Below are positions 15,150 through 23,202 of a stretch of DNA of 42,655 nt, one piece after another. The stretch comes from Paenibacillus tyrphae (GTDB lineage: Bacteria; Bacillota; Bacilli; Paenibacillales; NBRC-103111), in NCBI RefSeq assembly GCF_027925525.1, contig NZ_BSDJ01000049.1, positions 1-42,655 of the forward strand, read 5' to 3'. Position 1 is the first letter of the stretch; the number at the start of each line of letters is the position of its first letter. A program made the translations under genes and the position numbers. The notes under the pieces were generated by a model, which did no database searches, had not been told where the DNA came from, and worked only from the letters and a program-made list of their open reading frames with translations.

Positions 15150-16562
15150 TTAGTTTTCCATCCAGTGGAAGTGGAAGGTGCCTTCTTTGTCAACCCGTTT
15201 GAAGGTATGCGCGCCGAAATAATCGCGCTGCGCTTGCAGCAGGTTGGCCGGCAAACGCTCGGTCCGGTAGCTGTCGTAGTAAGCCAGCGCGGAAGCGAAG
15301 GCCGGAACCGGCACGCCGCGGGTGATTGCCGTTGCGACGACGTTTCTCCAAGCGTCTTGGTACTGCTCCACGATGCCCTTGAAGTATTCGTCAAGCAGCA
15401 GGTTTCTAAGCTCCGGATTGCGATCGTATGCATCCTTGATGTTCTGCAGGAAACGGGCGCGGATAATGCAGCCGCCGCGGAAAATCATCGCAATGCTGCC
15501 GTAGTCCAGGCTCCAGTTGTATTCCTCGCTCGCCGCTCTCATTTGGGCGAAGCCCTGCGCGTAAGAGCAAATTTTGCTCGCATACAGCGCCTTCCGTACC
15601 GCTTCGATAAACGCCGCGCGGTCGCCGTCGAATGCCGCTTGCTTCGGTCCGTTCAGCACTTTGCTGGCGGCAACGCGCTCTTCTTTCATGGCCGAGATGA
15701 AGCGGGAGAAGACGGATTCGGTAATGATGGACAGCGGAACGCCAAGATCAAGCGCGCTTTGGCTTGTCCATTTGCCCGTGCCCTTTTGACCGGCGGAATC
15801 GAGAATGACATCGACCATCGGCTTGCCCGTTTCCTGATCGTATTTGGTAAAAATGTCGGTTGTGATTTCAATCAGGTAGCTGTCCAGCTCGCCCTTGTTC
15901 CAGTCGGCGAAAATTTCGTGAAGCTCCTGTGTGCTGACGCCAAGCACGTCTTTGAGCAGATGGTACGCTTCGCAGATGAGCTGCATGTCGCCATACTCAA
16001 TGCCGTTATGTACCATCTTGACGTAATGGCCGGCGCCGTCCGGTCCGATGTAGGTGCAGCAAGGATCGCCGTTCACTTTGGCCGAAATGGCCGTCAGAAT
16101 CGGAGCGACCAGCTCGTAGGCGTCCTTTTGCCCGCCCGGCATGATCGCAGGGCCTTTCAGAGCGCCTTCCTCGCCGCCGGATACGCCCGTCCCGATAAAG
16201 CGGAGGCCGTGCGCTTCCAACTCTTTGTTGCGGCGCTGGGTGTCCGGGAAAAATGCGTTGCCGCCGTCGACGATAATGTCGCCTTTTTCCATATGAGGAA
16301 CCAACTGGTTAATCGTGTCGTCCGTCGCATGGCCCGCTTGCACCATGATTAAAATTTTGCGAGGCGTTTCGAGCGAAGCTACGAATTCCTCGATGCTGTA
16401 TGTACCGACCAGATTCTTGCCTTGCGCTTCAGCGAGCAGCGCATCCGTTTTCTCCCGCGAACGGTTGAAGACGGACACCGTGAAGCCTCTGCTTTCGATG
16501 TTCAGAGCCAGGTTTTTCCCCATGACCGCAAGACCGATAACGCCGACTTGTTGTTTGGACAT
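15150..16562 (-). CDS. gndA: 6-phosphogluconate dehydrogenase, decarboxylating
   Basis: Oxidises 6-phosphogluconate to ribulose-5-phosphate and CO2. 470 residues, standard length. NADP-binding GLAVMGKNLALNIESRGFTV and NRSREK; catalytic core with GGEEGALKGPAIMPGG and GAGHYVKMVHNGIEYGDMQ (active-site Lys and Asn); C-terminal helical domain with the family tail (RRVDKEGTFHFHW-like). ATG start with AAGGAAGAG upstream. It lies downstream of the sugar-acid operon on the same strand, separated by a 220-nt gap with a long rod-like inverted repeat. Its substrate is the product of the gluconokinase in that operon. Confidence 0.97.
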   Translation of the reverse strand: MSKQQVGVIGLAVMGKNLALNIESRGFTVSVFNRSREKTDALLAEAQGKNLVGTYSIEEFVASLETPRKILIMVQAGHATDDTINQLVPHMEKGDIIVDGGNAFFPDTQRRNKELEAHGLRFIGTGVSGGEEGALKGPAIMPGGQKDAYELVAPILTAISAKVNGDPCCTYIGPDGAGHYVKMVHNGIEYGDMQLICEAYHLLKDVLGVSTQELHEIFADWNKGELDSYLIEITTDIFTKYDQETGKPMVDVILDSAGQKGTGKWTSQSALDLGVPLSIITESVFSRFISAMKEERVAASKVLNGPKQAAFDGDRAAFIEAVRKALYASKICSYAQGFAQMRAASEEYNWSLDYGSIAMIFRGGCIIRARFLQNIKDAYDRNPELRNLLLDEYFKGIVEQYQDAWRNVVATAITRGVPVPAFASALAYYDSYRTERLPANLLQAQRDYFGAHTFKRVDKEGTFHFHWMEN

Positions 16563-16624
16563 TGTGGTTTCTCTTCCTTCCTTTTTTCTATTTTAATTTT
16601 GACGATTTAGAGGTTTGGAACTTT

Positions 16625-16767
16625 TCCCAAGAGACGGAGGTCAGAATATCCATCGGAGAGCCTGCGTGTCGCCTTTGAAAATGGATTCTTACCGCAAGGT
16701 AAGTTCAAGGAAGCCATTCTCAAGAGCGACCGGTGATGGATATTGCTGCACCGAAGTCGGTTTGGGA
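16625..16767. ncRNA. 143-nt rod-like inverted repeat, probable structured RNA
   Basis: The arms pair almost end to end. TCCCAA (16625) with TTGGGA (16762). GACGGAGGT (16633) with ACCGAAGTC (16750), through a tandem G-A internal loop. CAGAATATCCATC (16642) with GATGGATATT-g-CTG (16735). GTCGC (16668) with GCGAC (16726). TTTGA (16674) with TCAAG (16720). AATGG (16680) with CCATT (16714). CTTACC-GCAA-GGTAAG at the tip (16688-16703). The GNRA-type tip and purine-rich internal loop favour a plus-strand RNA, but I find no good plus-strand promoter or T-run terminator. It could instead act in the minus-strand gnd leader. Confidence 0.5.
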
Positions 16768-16782
16768 GCTGGTCCTTCCCGC

Positions 16783-17550
16783 TTAAATCGTCATCGCTCC
16801 GAAGCCCCCGTCCACCCGCAGCACTGTGCCGGTGACGAAACTCGAAGCTTTCTCCGAAGCCAGATACACGGCTGCGCCCTGAAGCTCTTCCGCTTCGCCG
16901 AAACGGTTCATCGGCGTATGACGCATGATCGATTCGACACGCTCGGGAGACAAAATTTTGCGGTTTTGCTCAGCCGGGAAGAAGCCCGGAATGATGGCAT
17001 TGACACGCACGCGCGCCGGAGCGAATTCGCGCGCCAGAAATTGGGTGACGTTGTTCACCGCCGCTTTGGAAGCGGAGTACGTGAACACTTTGGACAGCGG
17101 TGGGTCCGAAGATACGGAGGAGATGTTAATGATGCTGCCCCCTTCGCCCTTGTCCACCATATGCTTCCCAAAAATTTGACACGCCAACACGACGCTTTTG
17201 AGATTCACTTCCATAATCGAATCCCATTCGTCCATCGTAATGTCAAAAAACGGCGTCGCGCTGTTTTTGCCCGGACAGTTCATCAAAATATCGCAGCGCC
17301 CCGTCCATGCAAGCACTTCGGACAGCACCCGCTTCAAGTCCTCGGCATTCGTCGCATCCGCCGAAAAGCACTTGGCCCGTCCGCCGGCCGCTTCGATCCG
17401 CTTCGCAACTTCTTCGGATTTCTCCATATTGCGCGCGACCACCGCGACATCGGCCCCGTGTCCGCCAAGCGCAATCCCCATCGTGCCGCCTAAGGTGCTG
17501 TTGCCTCCGATGATAACTGCCGTTTTTCCCGATAAATCGAATAAGTTCAT
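16783..17550 (-). CDS. UxuB-like short-chain dehydrogenase
   Basis: 255-residue NAD(P)-dependent SDR. Catalytic Ser144/145 (INISSVSS), Tyr158 and Lys162 (YSASK) are present; the coenzyme loop is unusual (GGNSTLGGTMG instead of TGxxxGxG). The C-terminal pattern GFFPAEQNRKIL, RHTPMNRFGEAEEL and SSFVTGTVLRVDGGF matches fructuronate (mannonate) reductases of the UxuB/YjmF type, so fructuronate to mannonate is the best guess; 5-ketogluconate reductase is an alternative. ATG at 17550 has AGGGGG 9 nt upstream; the longer frame runs into gntK. It is 13 nt after gntK, the last gene of the operon. Confidence 0.88.
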   Translation of the reverse strand: MNLFDLSGKTAVIIGGNSTLGGTMGIALGGHGADVAVVARNMEKSEEVAKRIEAAGGRAKCFSADATNAEDLKRVLSEVLAWTGRCDILMNCPGKNSATPFFDITMDEWDSIMEVNLKSVVLACQIFGKHMVDKGEGGSIINISSVSSDPPLSKVFTYSASKAAVNNVTQFLAREFAPARVRVNAIIPGFFPAEQNRKILSPERVESIMRHTPMNRFGEAEELQGAAVYLASEKASSFVTGTVLRVDGGFGAMTI

Positions 17551-17563
17551 GGCCTGCTGCCCC

Positions 17564-19123
17564 CTAAGATTTCGTGTGAATCTGTTGAAAGGCGGCGATG
17601 GCATCAAACTCATCCTTCAACTGATGGTACACACGATTATAAATTTTTGTCAACTGTTGATATACTTCATGGTTCGGCTCGCTTGCGCGAAGCGACTGAT
17701 CCACCTGCATCCAATCGTGAACGCTGGAGAAATCGTTAATCTCGCCGAGCGCCAGCATGCCGAGCTGCGCGGCCCCGAGGCCGGAGCTTTCGATCGTATT
17801 CGGCACGGCGACGTTCGCATTCAGTACGTCGGCCATCATCTGAAGCCAGAACGAAGAGCGGGCAAAGCCGCCGGAGGCACGCACCTCCCGGGTCGGGCCG
17901 CTGAGCTCCTCCAGCGCGGAAACGACCGAATGAATCCGGTACATGACGCCCTCCAGCACCGCCCGGATCATATGTTTCTTCTGATGATAGAGTGACAACC
18001 CGAAAAATACGCCGCGTGCGTTCGCGTTCCAGTACGGCGCCCGCTCGCCGGCAAGCAGCGGCAGGAAGATGAGTCCGTCCGAGCCTGCAGCCACCTCGCG
18101 GGCCAAAGACGTCAAATAGTCGTACGGGTCCATGCCCAGACGACGCCCTTCCTCCGCTTCCGCCGTCGCAAGCTGATCGCGCACCCAGCGGAACATGATG
18201 CCGCCGTTGTTGATCGCGCCGCCAACCACCCAGAAATCTTCCTTGAGCGCATAGCAGAACAGCCGGCCCTTCGGATCGGTTAGCGGCTCTCGCACGACGC
18301 CGCGGACAGCGCCGCTCGTCCCGATCGTCACCGCGTAAACGCCCGGCTCGAACGCGCCGACGCCGAGGTTGGCCAGCACACCGTCGGACGCGCCTACGAC
18401 AAAAGGTGTATCCGCCGCGAGCCCCATCGAGGCTGCATCCCCGGAGGTCAGCCCTTGCAGCACGTGCGTGGTCGATACGGGCTCCGACAACTGCTCGGGC
18501 CGGACGCCGCAGGCTTCAAGCGCCTGCTTATCCCACGCCAGCTCCCGCAGGTTGAACAGCCCGGTGCAGCTTGCCAGCGAGTAATCGATCACAAGCTTGC
18601 CGAACAGCTTGCCGAACACGTATTCTTTGATGCCGATGAACTTATACGCCTGCTCGAACAGGTGCGGCCGATTGTCCCTGAACCACATCAGCTTCAGCAA
18701 AGGCGACATCGGATGAATCGGAGTGCCCGTGTTCCGGTAAATGTCATGGCCGTTCAACTCTTCCTTTAGCACTTTGACGTAGCCTACGCTGCGGTTGTCC
18801 GCCCACGTGATGCAGCGCGTCAGCGGAGTCAAATCGCGGTCCACCGCGATCAGGCTGTGCATCGCCGAGCTAAACGAGACGCACAGCACTTGTCCCGGCA
18901 AAATGGCCGCTTTGCGGACGACTTCGCGAATGGCGGTAAGAACCGCTTGAAAAATTTCTTCCGGGTCCTGCTCGGCCCTGTCCGGTTTGGGTGTGTAAAG
19001 CGGATACTCCACCGCATGGGACGCAAGCACGCGTCCGCTCCGGTCGATCACCAGCGTCTTGGTGCTTGTCGTGCCGATATCCGCGGCGATAATGTAAGGC
19101 TTGGGTACAGACAAACCACTCAT
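17564..19123 (-). CDS. gntK: Gluconokinase, FGGY family
   Basis: Phosphorylates gluconate (or a related sugar acid) to the 6-phosphate. 519 residues with the two FGGY domains: N-terminal ADIGTTSTKTLVIDRSG phosphate loop, RAEQDPEEIFQAV, WADNRS, and the C-terminal GERAPYWNANARGVFFGL and ASGGFARSSFW signatures. The family also includes xylulo- and glycerol kinases, but local context favours gluconate. ATG begins directly after the larA-like stop (TAAATG), so translation is coupled. The product 6-phosphogluconate feeds gnd just downstream. Confidence 0.85.
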   Translation of the reverse strand: MSGLSVPKPYIIAADIGTTSTKTLVIDRSGRVLASHAVEYPLYTPKPDRAEQDPEEIFQAVLTAIREVVRKAAILPGQVLCVSFSSAMHSLIAVDRDLTPLTRCITWADNRSVGYVKVLKEELNGHDIYRNTGTPIHPMSPLLKLMWFRDNRPHLFEQAYKFIGIKEYVFGKLFGKLVIDYSLASCTGLFNLRELAWDKQALEACGVRPEQLSEPVSTTHVLQGLTSGDAASMGLAADTPFVVGASDGVLANLGVGAFEPGVYAVTIGTSGAVRGVVREPLTDPKGRLFCYALKEDFWVVGGAINNGGIMFRWVRDQLATAEAEEGRRLGMDPYDYLTSLAREVAAGSDGLIFLPLLAGERAPYWNANARGVFFGLSLYHQKKHMIRAVLEGVMYRIHSVVSALEELSGPTREVRASGGFARSSFWLQMMADVLNANVAVPNTIESSGLGAAQLGMLALGEINDFSSVHDWMQVDQSLRASEPNHEVYQQLTKIYNRVYHQLKDEFDAIAAFQQIHTKS

Positions 19124-20392
19124 TTATACCAGATTCCCTTCGCTGTTGAATGGCAGATCGTACGGTTCGGTCAAAATCACGATATCCGGATGAAGCTTCG
19201 CTTCCTCGAGCAGATTGACCGAAATCTCGATTTCGCCCAAATGCAGTGTATCTCGTATACGCACTAGCCGGCATTGGGTATAATCCAAAATATTGCAGGT
19301 TTTGACCGCGGCTTTGATGGCGTACAGGTCGTTCTCAAGCGTCGTTGCGATTTTGGTCGGAGCGCATACGGTGGAAGTCAGCCCGTTGGCGTAAGTCGCG
19401 GCTAAATCCATCTTGTCGACCAGCCGCTGCGTCGTGAAATCGGCCGTGCCGACGCCGTTGGCGTTGCCTTTCGTCTCTGGCGTCGTGTCGAGCACGACCA
19501 TCTTGGACACGTCGGGGCCGCCATGTGCGTACGGCGTCGGATAACGGCCGGTAATGTTCGGGTCCATGCCGTCGCCGCTGATGTTTTTGCCGATGTAATC
19601 GATGACCAGGACGTCGATTTGATCGAACAAAATTTTCGGCAGCCGCGCCTTGGCGATCTCAAGCAGCACCATCTCGCGTTCCTCCACCTGAGCTGCTGGC
19701 AGCACTTCGACGATGCACGTTTCGTCGTATGCATTTTCCACCAGCGCCACGCCGAACAGGATCGGCAGCTTTTCGATCATAATCCGCGCCATGGCCGGCA
19801 CGTTTTCCGCCATATATTTGAAGCCGAGCTGGTGGCACGCTTCCGCTCCTTTTTGCTTGCCGAGTCCGATGGAAATCATTTTCATAATGCCGCTTTCGAT
19901 TTTGCCACGGAAGGCGGTGTGCGGCTTCACCCGATTGATGACGACGATGGCGTCGGCCTCATACGCGTATTTATCGACGTAAACCGGGAGCCCGTTCGGC
20001 AGCTGGTCAATTTGCACGACCTCCATCGTCGAGCGGATCTCCACTCCCATCGCTTCTTCCGTAACGCCGAGATGGTGCAGCACTTCCTTCTGCCCTTCGG
20101 CGGTCGCGCCTCCGTGGCTGCCCATGCAGGGAACGATGAACGGATGGCCGCCTGCCCGTTTGATCGCATCGATCGTCGTCCGGGTGAAGGCGGCGATGTT
20201 CGCCACGCCGCGGCTGCCTACCGCCACGGCCACCTGCTGGCCGGGCTTGATCCGGTCGATGGTGCCGGGCTTCGCCAGCTCACGCTCCAAATCCTCGGTC
20301 GGGCGCTCCAGCCGGGTTCCGTCGAATTTTTGACGGATGCGGACCATTTGCGGAATCGGGATGTCTTGCAGAAGCGTTCTAAGTACGCTCAT
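19124..20392 (-). CDS. LarA-family nickel-pincer isomerase, putative gluconate epimerase
   Basis: 422-residue homologue of lactate racemase LarA (DUF2088). By pattern, catalytic and cofactor residues are H93 (CMGSHGGATAEG), H158 (NRVKPHTAF), K171 (SGIMKM, the lysine that would bind the nickel-pincer nucleotide) and H187 (EACHQLGF, nickel ligand). K171-H187 spacing is 16, as in L. plantarum LarA (K184/H200). Published LarA homologues include racemases and a D-gluconate 2-epimerase. Between a LacI regulator and gluconokinase, the likely reaction is mannonate/gluconate C2 epimerisation. No larB, larC or larE is in the window. ATG has GGAGG 8 nt upstream. Confidence 0.85.
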   Translation of the reverse strand: MSVLRTLLQDIPIPQMVRIRQKFDGTRLERPTEDLERELAKPGTIDRIKPGQQVAVAVGSRGVANIAAFTRTTIDAIKRAGGHPFIVPCMGSHGGATAEGQKEVLHHLGVTEEAMGVEIRSTMEVVQIDQLPNGLPVYVDKYAYEADAIVVINRVKPHTAFRGKIESGIMKMISIGLGKQKGAEACHQLGFKYMAENVPAMARIMIEKLPILFGVALVENAYDETCIVEVLPAAQVEEREMVLLEIAKARLPKILFDQIDVLVIDYIGKNISGDGMDPNITGRYPTPYAHGGPDVSKMVVLDTTPETKGNANGVGTADFTTQRLVDKMDLAATYANGLTSTVCAPTKIATTLENDLYAIKAAVKTCNILDYTQCRLVRIRDTLHLGEIEISVNLLEEAKLHPDIVILTEPYDLPFNSEGNLV

Positions 20393-20414
20393 GTTACTTG
20401 CCTCCCCAAACGAA

Positions 20415-21413
20415 TTAGATGGATTTGACGGAGTCGCGAATGACCAGCTCCGTATGGAATAGAACGAGCGACTTTTCCGAATGCTTCGTCTCGATGAACT
20501 TCAGGAGCGTCTCCGCCCCAGCCCGGCTCAGCTCTTCGATCGGTCTGCGAACCGTGGTCAGCGCAGGCGACATGAAAGCCGAGAACAGATGGTCGTCGAA
20601 GCCCGCCACCGATATGTCTTCCGGCACCGACAATCCCCGCTCCGTCACGGCTTTCACCGCGCCGAGCGCCATATCGTCGTTGCAGCAAAAGACGGCGGTC
20701 GGCCGGTCGGGCAGCTCCAGCAGCTTGCTCATGGCCGCGTGACCGCTTTCCAGATCGTAATTGCCGCTGGCGTAATACGCTTCCGGCACGGAGATCCCGT
20801 GCTCGCGGAGCGCCTCGCGATACCCGTCGCGGCGGGCTTGCGTCGATTTGAACCCCTGCTTCCCCTCGATGATCGCAATATGGCGGTGTCCCTGCTGCAC
20901 CAAGTACTCCGTAAGCCGATAAGCGCCGCTCTGGTCGTCCGGGACGAAGTTCATCACTTGGACGCTCTCGACGGGACGGTTCAGCACCACAAGCGGAATC
21001 TCTTTGTCCGAAGCATATTCGATGAACGACTGGTCGCTTTCACTTTGGCTCATGACGATGATGCCGTCGAAGTTTTTACGGTTCACTTTATGAAAACTCT
21101 TGTAATCGTCAATCCCCCGCACGATCAAGTTGTAATCGTCTTTAATGACGTCGTTCACACCCTTGATGGCTTCGTACAAAAATCCGGCGGAGGTACCGGT
21201 ATGCAGGGTTGTAAAAAACAGCCCTAAATTGTATGATCGATCCAGCACCAAGCTTCGCGCGCTGTAATTCGGAGTATAGTTCATGCTTCCTGCAATCGCT
21301 TTGATGCGCTCTTTCGTTTCCGGGTTGATCAGCGGGCTGTCATTCAATGCCCGGGAAACGGTCGTATGCGACACGCCGGCCAGTTTGGCGATGTCTTTGA
21401 TCGTAACACTCAT
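20415..21413 (-). CDS. LacI-family regulator of the sugar-acid operon
   Basis: 332-residue transcription factor. Helix-turn-helix VTIKDIAKLAGVSHTTVSRA at the N terminus, hinge NYSARSLV, then a sugar-binding core (residues 60-330). ATG at 21413 is chosen over upstream codons because GGAGG is 7 nt before it. First gene of lacI-larA-gntK-SDR, so probably autoregulated. The inducer is likely a sugar acid. No permease gene accompanies it. Confidence 0.92.
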   Translation of the reverse strand: MSVTIKDIAKLAGVSHTTVSRALNDSPLINPETKERIKAIAGSMNYTPNYSARSLVLDRSYNLGLFFTTLHTGTSAGFLYEAIKGVNDVIKDDYNLIVRGIDDYKSFHKVNRKNFDGIIVMSQSESDQSFIEYASDKEIPLVVLNRPVESVQVMNFVPDDQSGAYRLTEYLVQQGHRHIAIIEGKQGFKSTQARRDGYREALREHGISVPEAYYASGNYDLESGHAAMSKLLELPDRPTAVFCCNDDMALGAVKAVTERGLSVPEDISVAGFDDHLFSAFMSPALTTVRRPIEELSRAGAETLLKFIETKHSEKSLVLFHTELVIRDSVKSI

Positions 21414-21430
21414 GGGACCACCTCCCACTC

Positions 21431-21460
21431 ATCATAACATAGAAATGCACACGTTAACAA
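21431..21460 (-). promoter_or_regulatory. Promoter with overlapping cre-like site
   Basis: Minus strand TTGTTA (21460-21455), 18-nt spacer, TATGAT (21436-21431). The 14-mer TGTTAACGTGTGCA (21459-21446) overlaps the -35 and fits the CcpA site pattern TGWNANCGNTNWCA at all but two positions. It could equally be the operator of the local LacI protein. Confidence 0.55.
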
Positions 21461-21703
21461 TGCTATTTTCATGCGCATATTCAACACAAAACGGACTTTT
21501 GTACAATGTATGAAATCGATGAATCTCTTTTGTAGTCAAATGAGGTTATAGAGGTAACGTTGGGAGTTGGGGTATCCACTTCCGTTTGCATCTCTATTTT
21601 TGTAAAACCACTTTCTCAACAAGCTCAAGCCGACCAAATGGCCGGCTTATTTAATGAAATAGATTTAATCCTGATCGTTTTTCGATGACAGAAATAATCG
21701 ATT
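21461..21703. other. Gap between LacI promoter and MFS gene
   Basis: AT-rich; no ORF with a ribosome site. One hairpin, AAGCCG (21627-21632) with CGGCTT (21643-21648), lies about 55 nt past the MFS stop and may be a weak terminator, but no T-run follows on either strand. Confidence 0.4.
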
Positions 21704-22900
21704 CTACTTCTTCTCCGTAGCAAGATAAAGCATGGCCGCGACCGGAAAAGCTATTCCGATCCATAACACCGTACTCCATCCCCCTGAGGCATACGCCCAT
21801 CCCCCAATTGAGGAACCGATAGCTCCGCCGAAAAAGAAAATAGCCATGAAAAGCCCGTTTAGACGACTGCGAATTTCCGGTCCCAAGGAAAAGATCGCGC
21901 GTTGGCCAAACACCAGATTTGCGGATACTCCCGCGTCCAACAATATGGCTGAAATGACCAGAACGGCGATTCTGACGGGCGAACCGGTTTGGATCATGAG
22001 CGGCAACAGTACAGAAATGACGACCGTAGCGAGCGCTATCCATGTTCCGGAACGCGTCCAGCCGCGATCGGCCAACCGTCCGGCGACGGGGGCCGCTATC
22101 GCACCCGCGACTCCGGCAAGAGCGAACAACGCAATGGCTTTCTGTGAAAAATGAAAAACTGGGCCGGATAACAATAATGGAACGGTCGTCCAAAATAAGC
22201 TGAATGTCGCAAACACACACGCATGATACGCAGCGCGGCGGCGCAAAACCGGGGTCGTTCGCAGCAAGTGCCACATCGAACCAAGTAGAGCCGCATAGTG
22301 TGCGTTTGTCGTCGGCCTTCTTGCAGGCAGCACTTTCAACAGAACGACCGCCAAAATAACAACCGCTGCGGCAGACAAAGCGAATATGGCATGCCAGCCA
22401 AAGAAATCGGCTACCAGACTGGACACAGGACGCGATAGCATGATTCCAAGCAACAAACCGCTCATGATATTGCCGACAACACGGCCGCGTGTCGTTTCTG
22501 TTGCCAGATAGGAAGCAAAAGGGACAAGTACTTGGGTTGCAACCGAACCCAACCCGATAAAAAGGGACGCAACCAGGAAAAGCAACGGCTGTTTCGCCAT
22601 AGCGGCAGCTGCAAGGGCTACTGCTGTAAGAAGTAACGATACGACGATCAGCCTGCGATTTTCAACGATATCTCCCAAAGGCACGATGAATAACAAGCCG
22701 ACAACGTAACCAATCTGCGTTAGCGTGACGATAAAGCCGGCACTGCTTTCGGAGAGTCCGATGGAAGAACTAATTAACCCGATTAAGGGCTGTGCATAGT
22801 AAAGATTAGCGACGATGATACCGCATGCCGTCGCCAGAAGAATGGTTAACCATTTCGGAATATTTTTCTCGACGGCTTGTTTGTTTTTTAAAGTAGTCAT
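21704..22900 (-). CDS. MFS efflux transporter
   Basis: 398-residue major facilitator with about 12 membrane segments. It shows ANLYYAQPLIGLIS near helix 1, the loop 2-3 motif PLGDIVENRRLI, and GRVVGNIMSGLLLGIMLSRP in helix 5, as in drug-type exporters (YnfM/YgaY-like). Start ATG at 22900 has AAGGAG 9 nt upstream; the TTG at 22909 is fused to that site. It is divergent from a TetR gene with three matching operators between, so it is likely TetR-repressed and induced by its export substrate, which is unknown. Confidence 0.9.
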   Translation of the reverse strand: MTTLKNKQAVEKNIPKWLTILLATACGIIVANLYYAQPLIGLISSSIGLSESSAGFIVTLTQIGYVVGLLFIVPLGDIVENRRLIVVSLLLTAVALAAAAMAKQPLLFLVASLFIGLGSVATQVLVPFASYLATETTRGRVVGNIMSGLLLGIMLSRPVSSLVADFFGWHAIFALSAAAVVILAVVLLKVLPARRPTTNAHYAALLGSMWHLLRTTPVLRRRAAYHACVFATFSLFWTTVPLLLSGPVFHFSQKAIALFALAGVAGAIAAPVAGRLADRGWTRSGTWIALATVVISVLLPLMIQTGSPVRIAVLVISAILLDAGVSANLVFGQRAIFSLGPEIRSRLNGLFMAIFFFGGAIGSSIGGWAYASGGWSTVLWIGIAFPVAAMLYLATEKK

Positions 22901-23040
22901 CTTAGGCAACTCCTTATTATTAAAATAAAATGCTCAACAATCCCTACACAAACCCGACTAACAATCAACCGGCGACTATGATTCGAAGCAGCTTTTTCCT
23001 TGTGTTAGTGCTTATTCCCCTCCTAATTGTTTTATTAAAT

Positions 23041-23054
23041 ACTGAACGTATAGT
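23041..23054. promoter_or_regulatory. TetR operator 1
   Basis: ACTGAACGTATAGT followed by TTA; identical over 17 nt to operator 3 and a near palindrome. Nearest to the MFS gene. Confidence 0.8.
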
Positions 23055-23080
23055 TTACTAAATCGATAATGAAATAATAT

Positions 23081-23094
23081 ACTGAACGTTCAGT
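23081..23094. promoter_or_regulatory. TetR operator 2
   Basis: ACTGAACGTTCAGT, a perfect 14-bp palindrome and the symmetric version of the other two sites; 40 nt from operator 1. Confidence 0.85.
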
Positions 23095-23142
23095 TTTGTA
23101 AATAGGCAGTTTCAATTTTTCTTTTTTATCCATAATCGTTAT

Positions 23143-23156
23143 ACTGAACGTATAGT
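23143..23156. promoter_or_regulatory. TetR operator 3
   Basis: ACTGAACGTATAGT again, overlapping a possible -10 (TATACT) for tetR and 47 nt before its GTG, so autorepression is likely. Confidence 0.8.
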
Positions 23157-23202
23157 TTATATTTCCGTTGAAGACGTGAAATTTACGAAAGGGATGATTA
23201 CA

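Larger units (their letters stand above)
22901..23202. other. MFS/TetR divergent control region
   Basis: AT-rich 300-nt spacer holding three TetR-type operators. The MFS leader is about 120 nt long and carries a stray AGGAGGGG (minus strand, near 23020) without a start codon after it. No further gene seen. Confidence 0.6.

Noticed and set aside
15165..16352. 395-codon plus-strand frame antisense to gnd
   Set aside because: No ribosome site and no recognisable domain; gnd on the other strand is certain.
16625..16767. 6S RNA, SRP RNA or retron for the rod-like repeat
   Set aside because: No 6S-type central bubble, no SRP GGAA/GCAGC core, and no reverse transcriptase gene nearby.
19523..20428. 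301-codon plus-strand frame antisense to the LarA-like gene
   Set aside because: Composition (His/Arg/Asp-rich) is typical of an antisense shadow in GC-rich coding DNA; the minus strand has clear family motifs.
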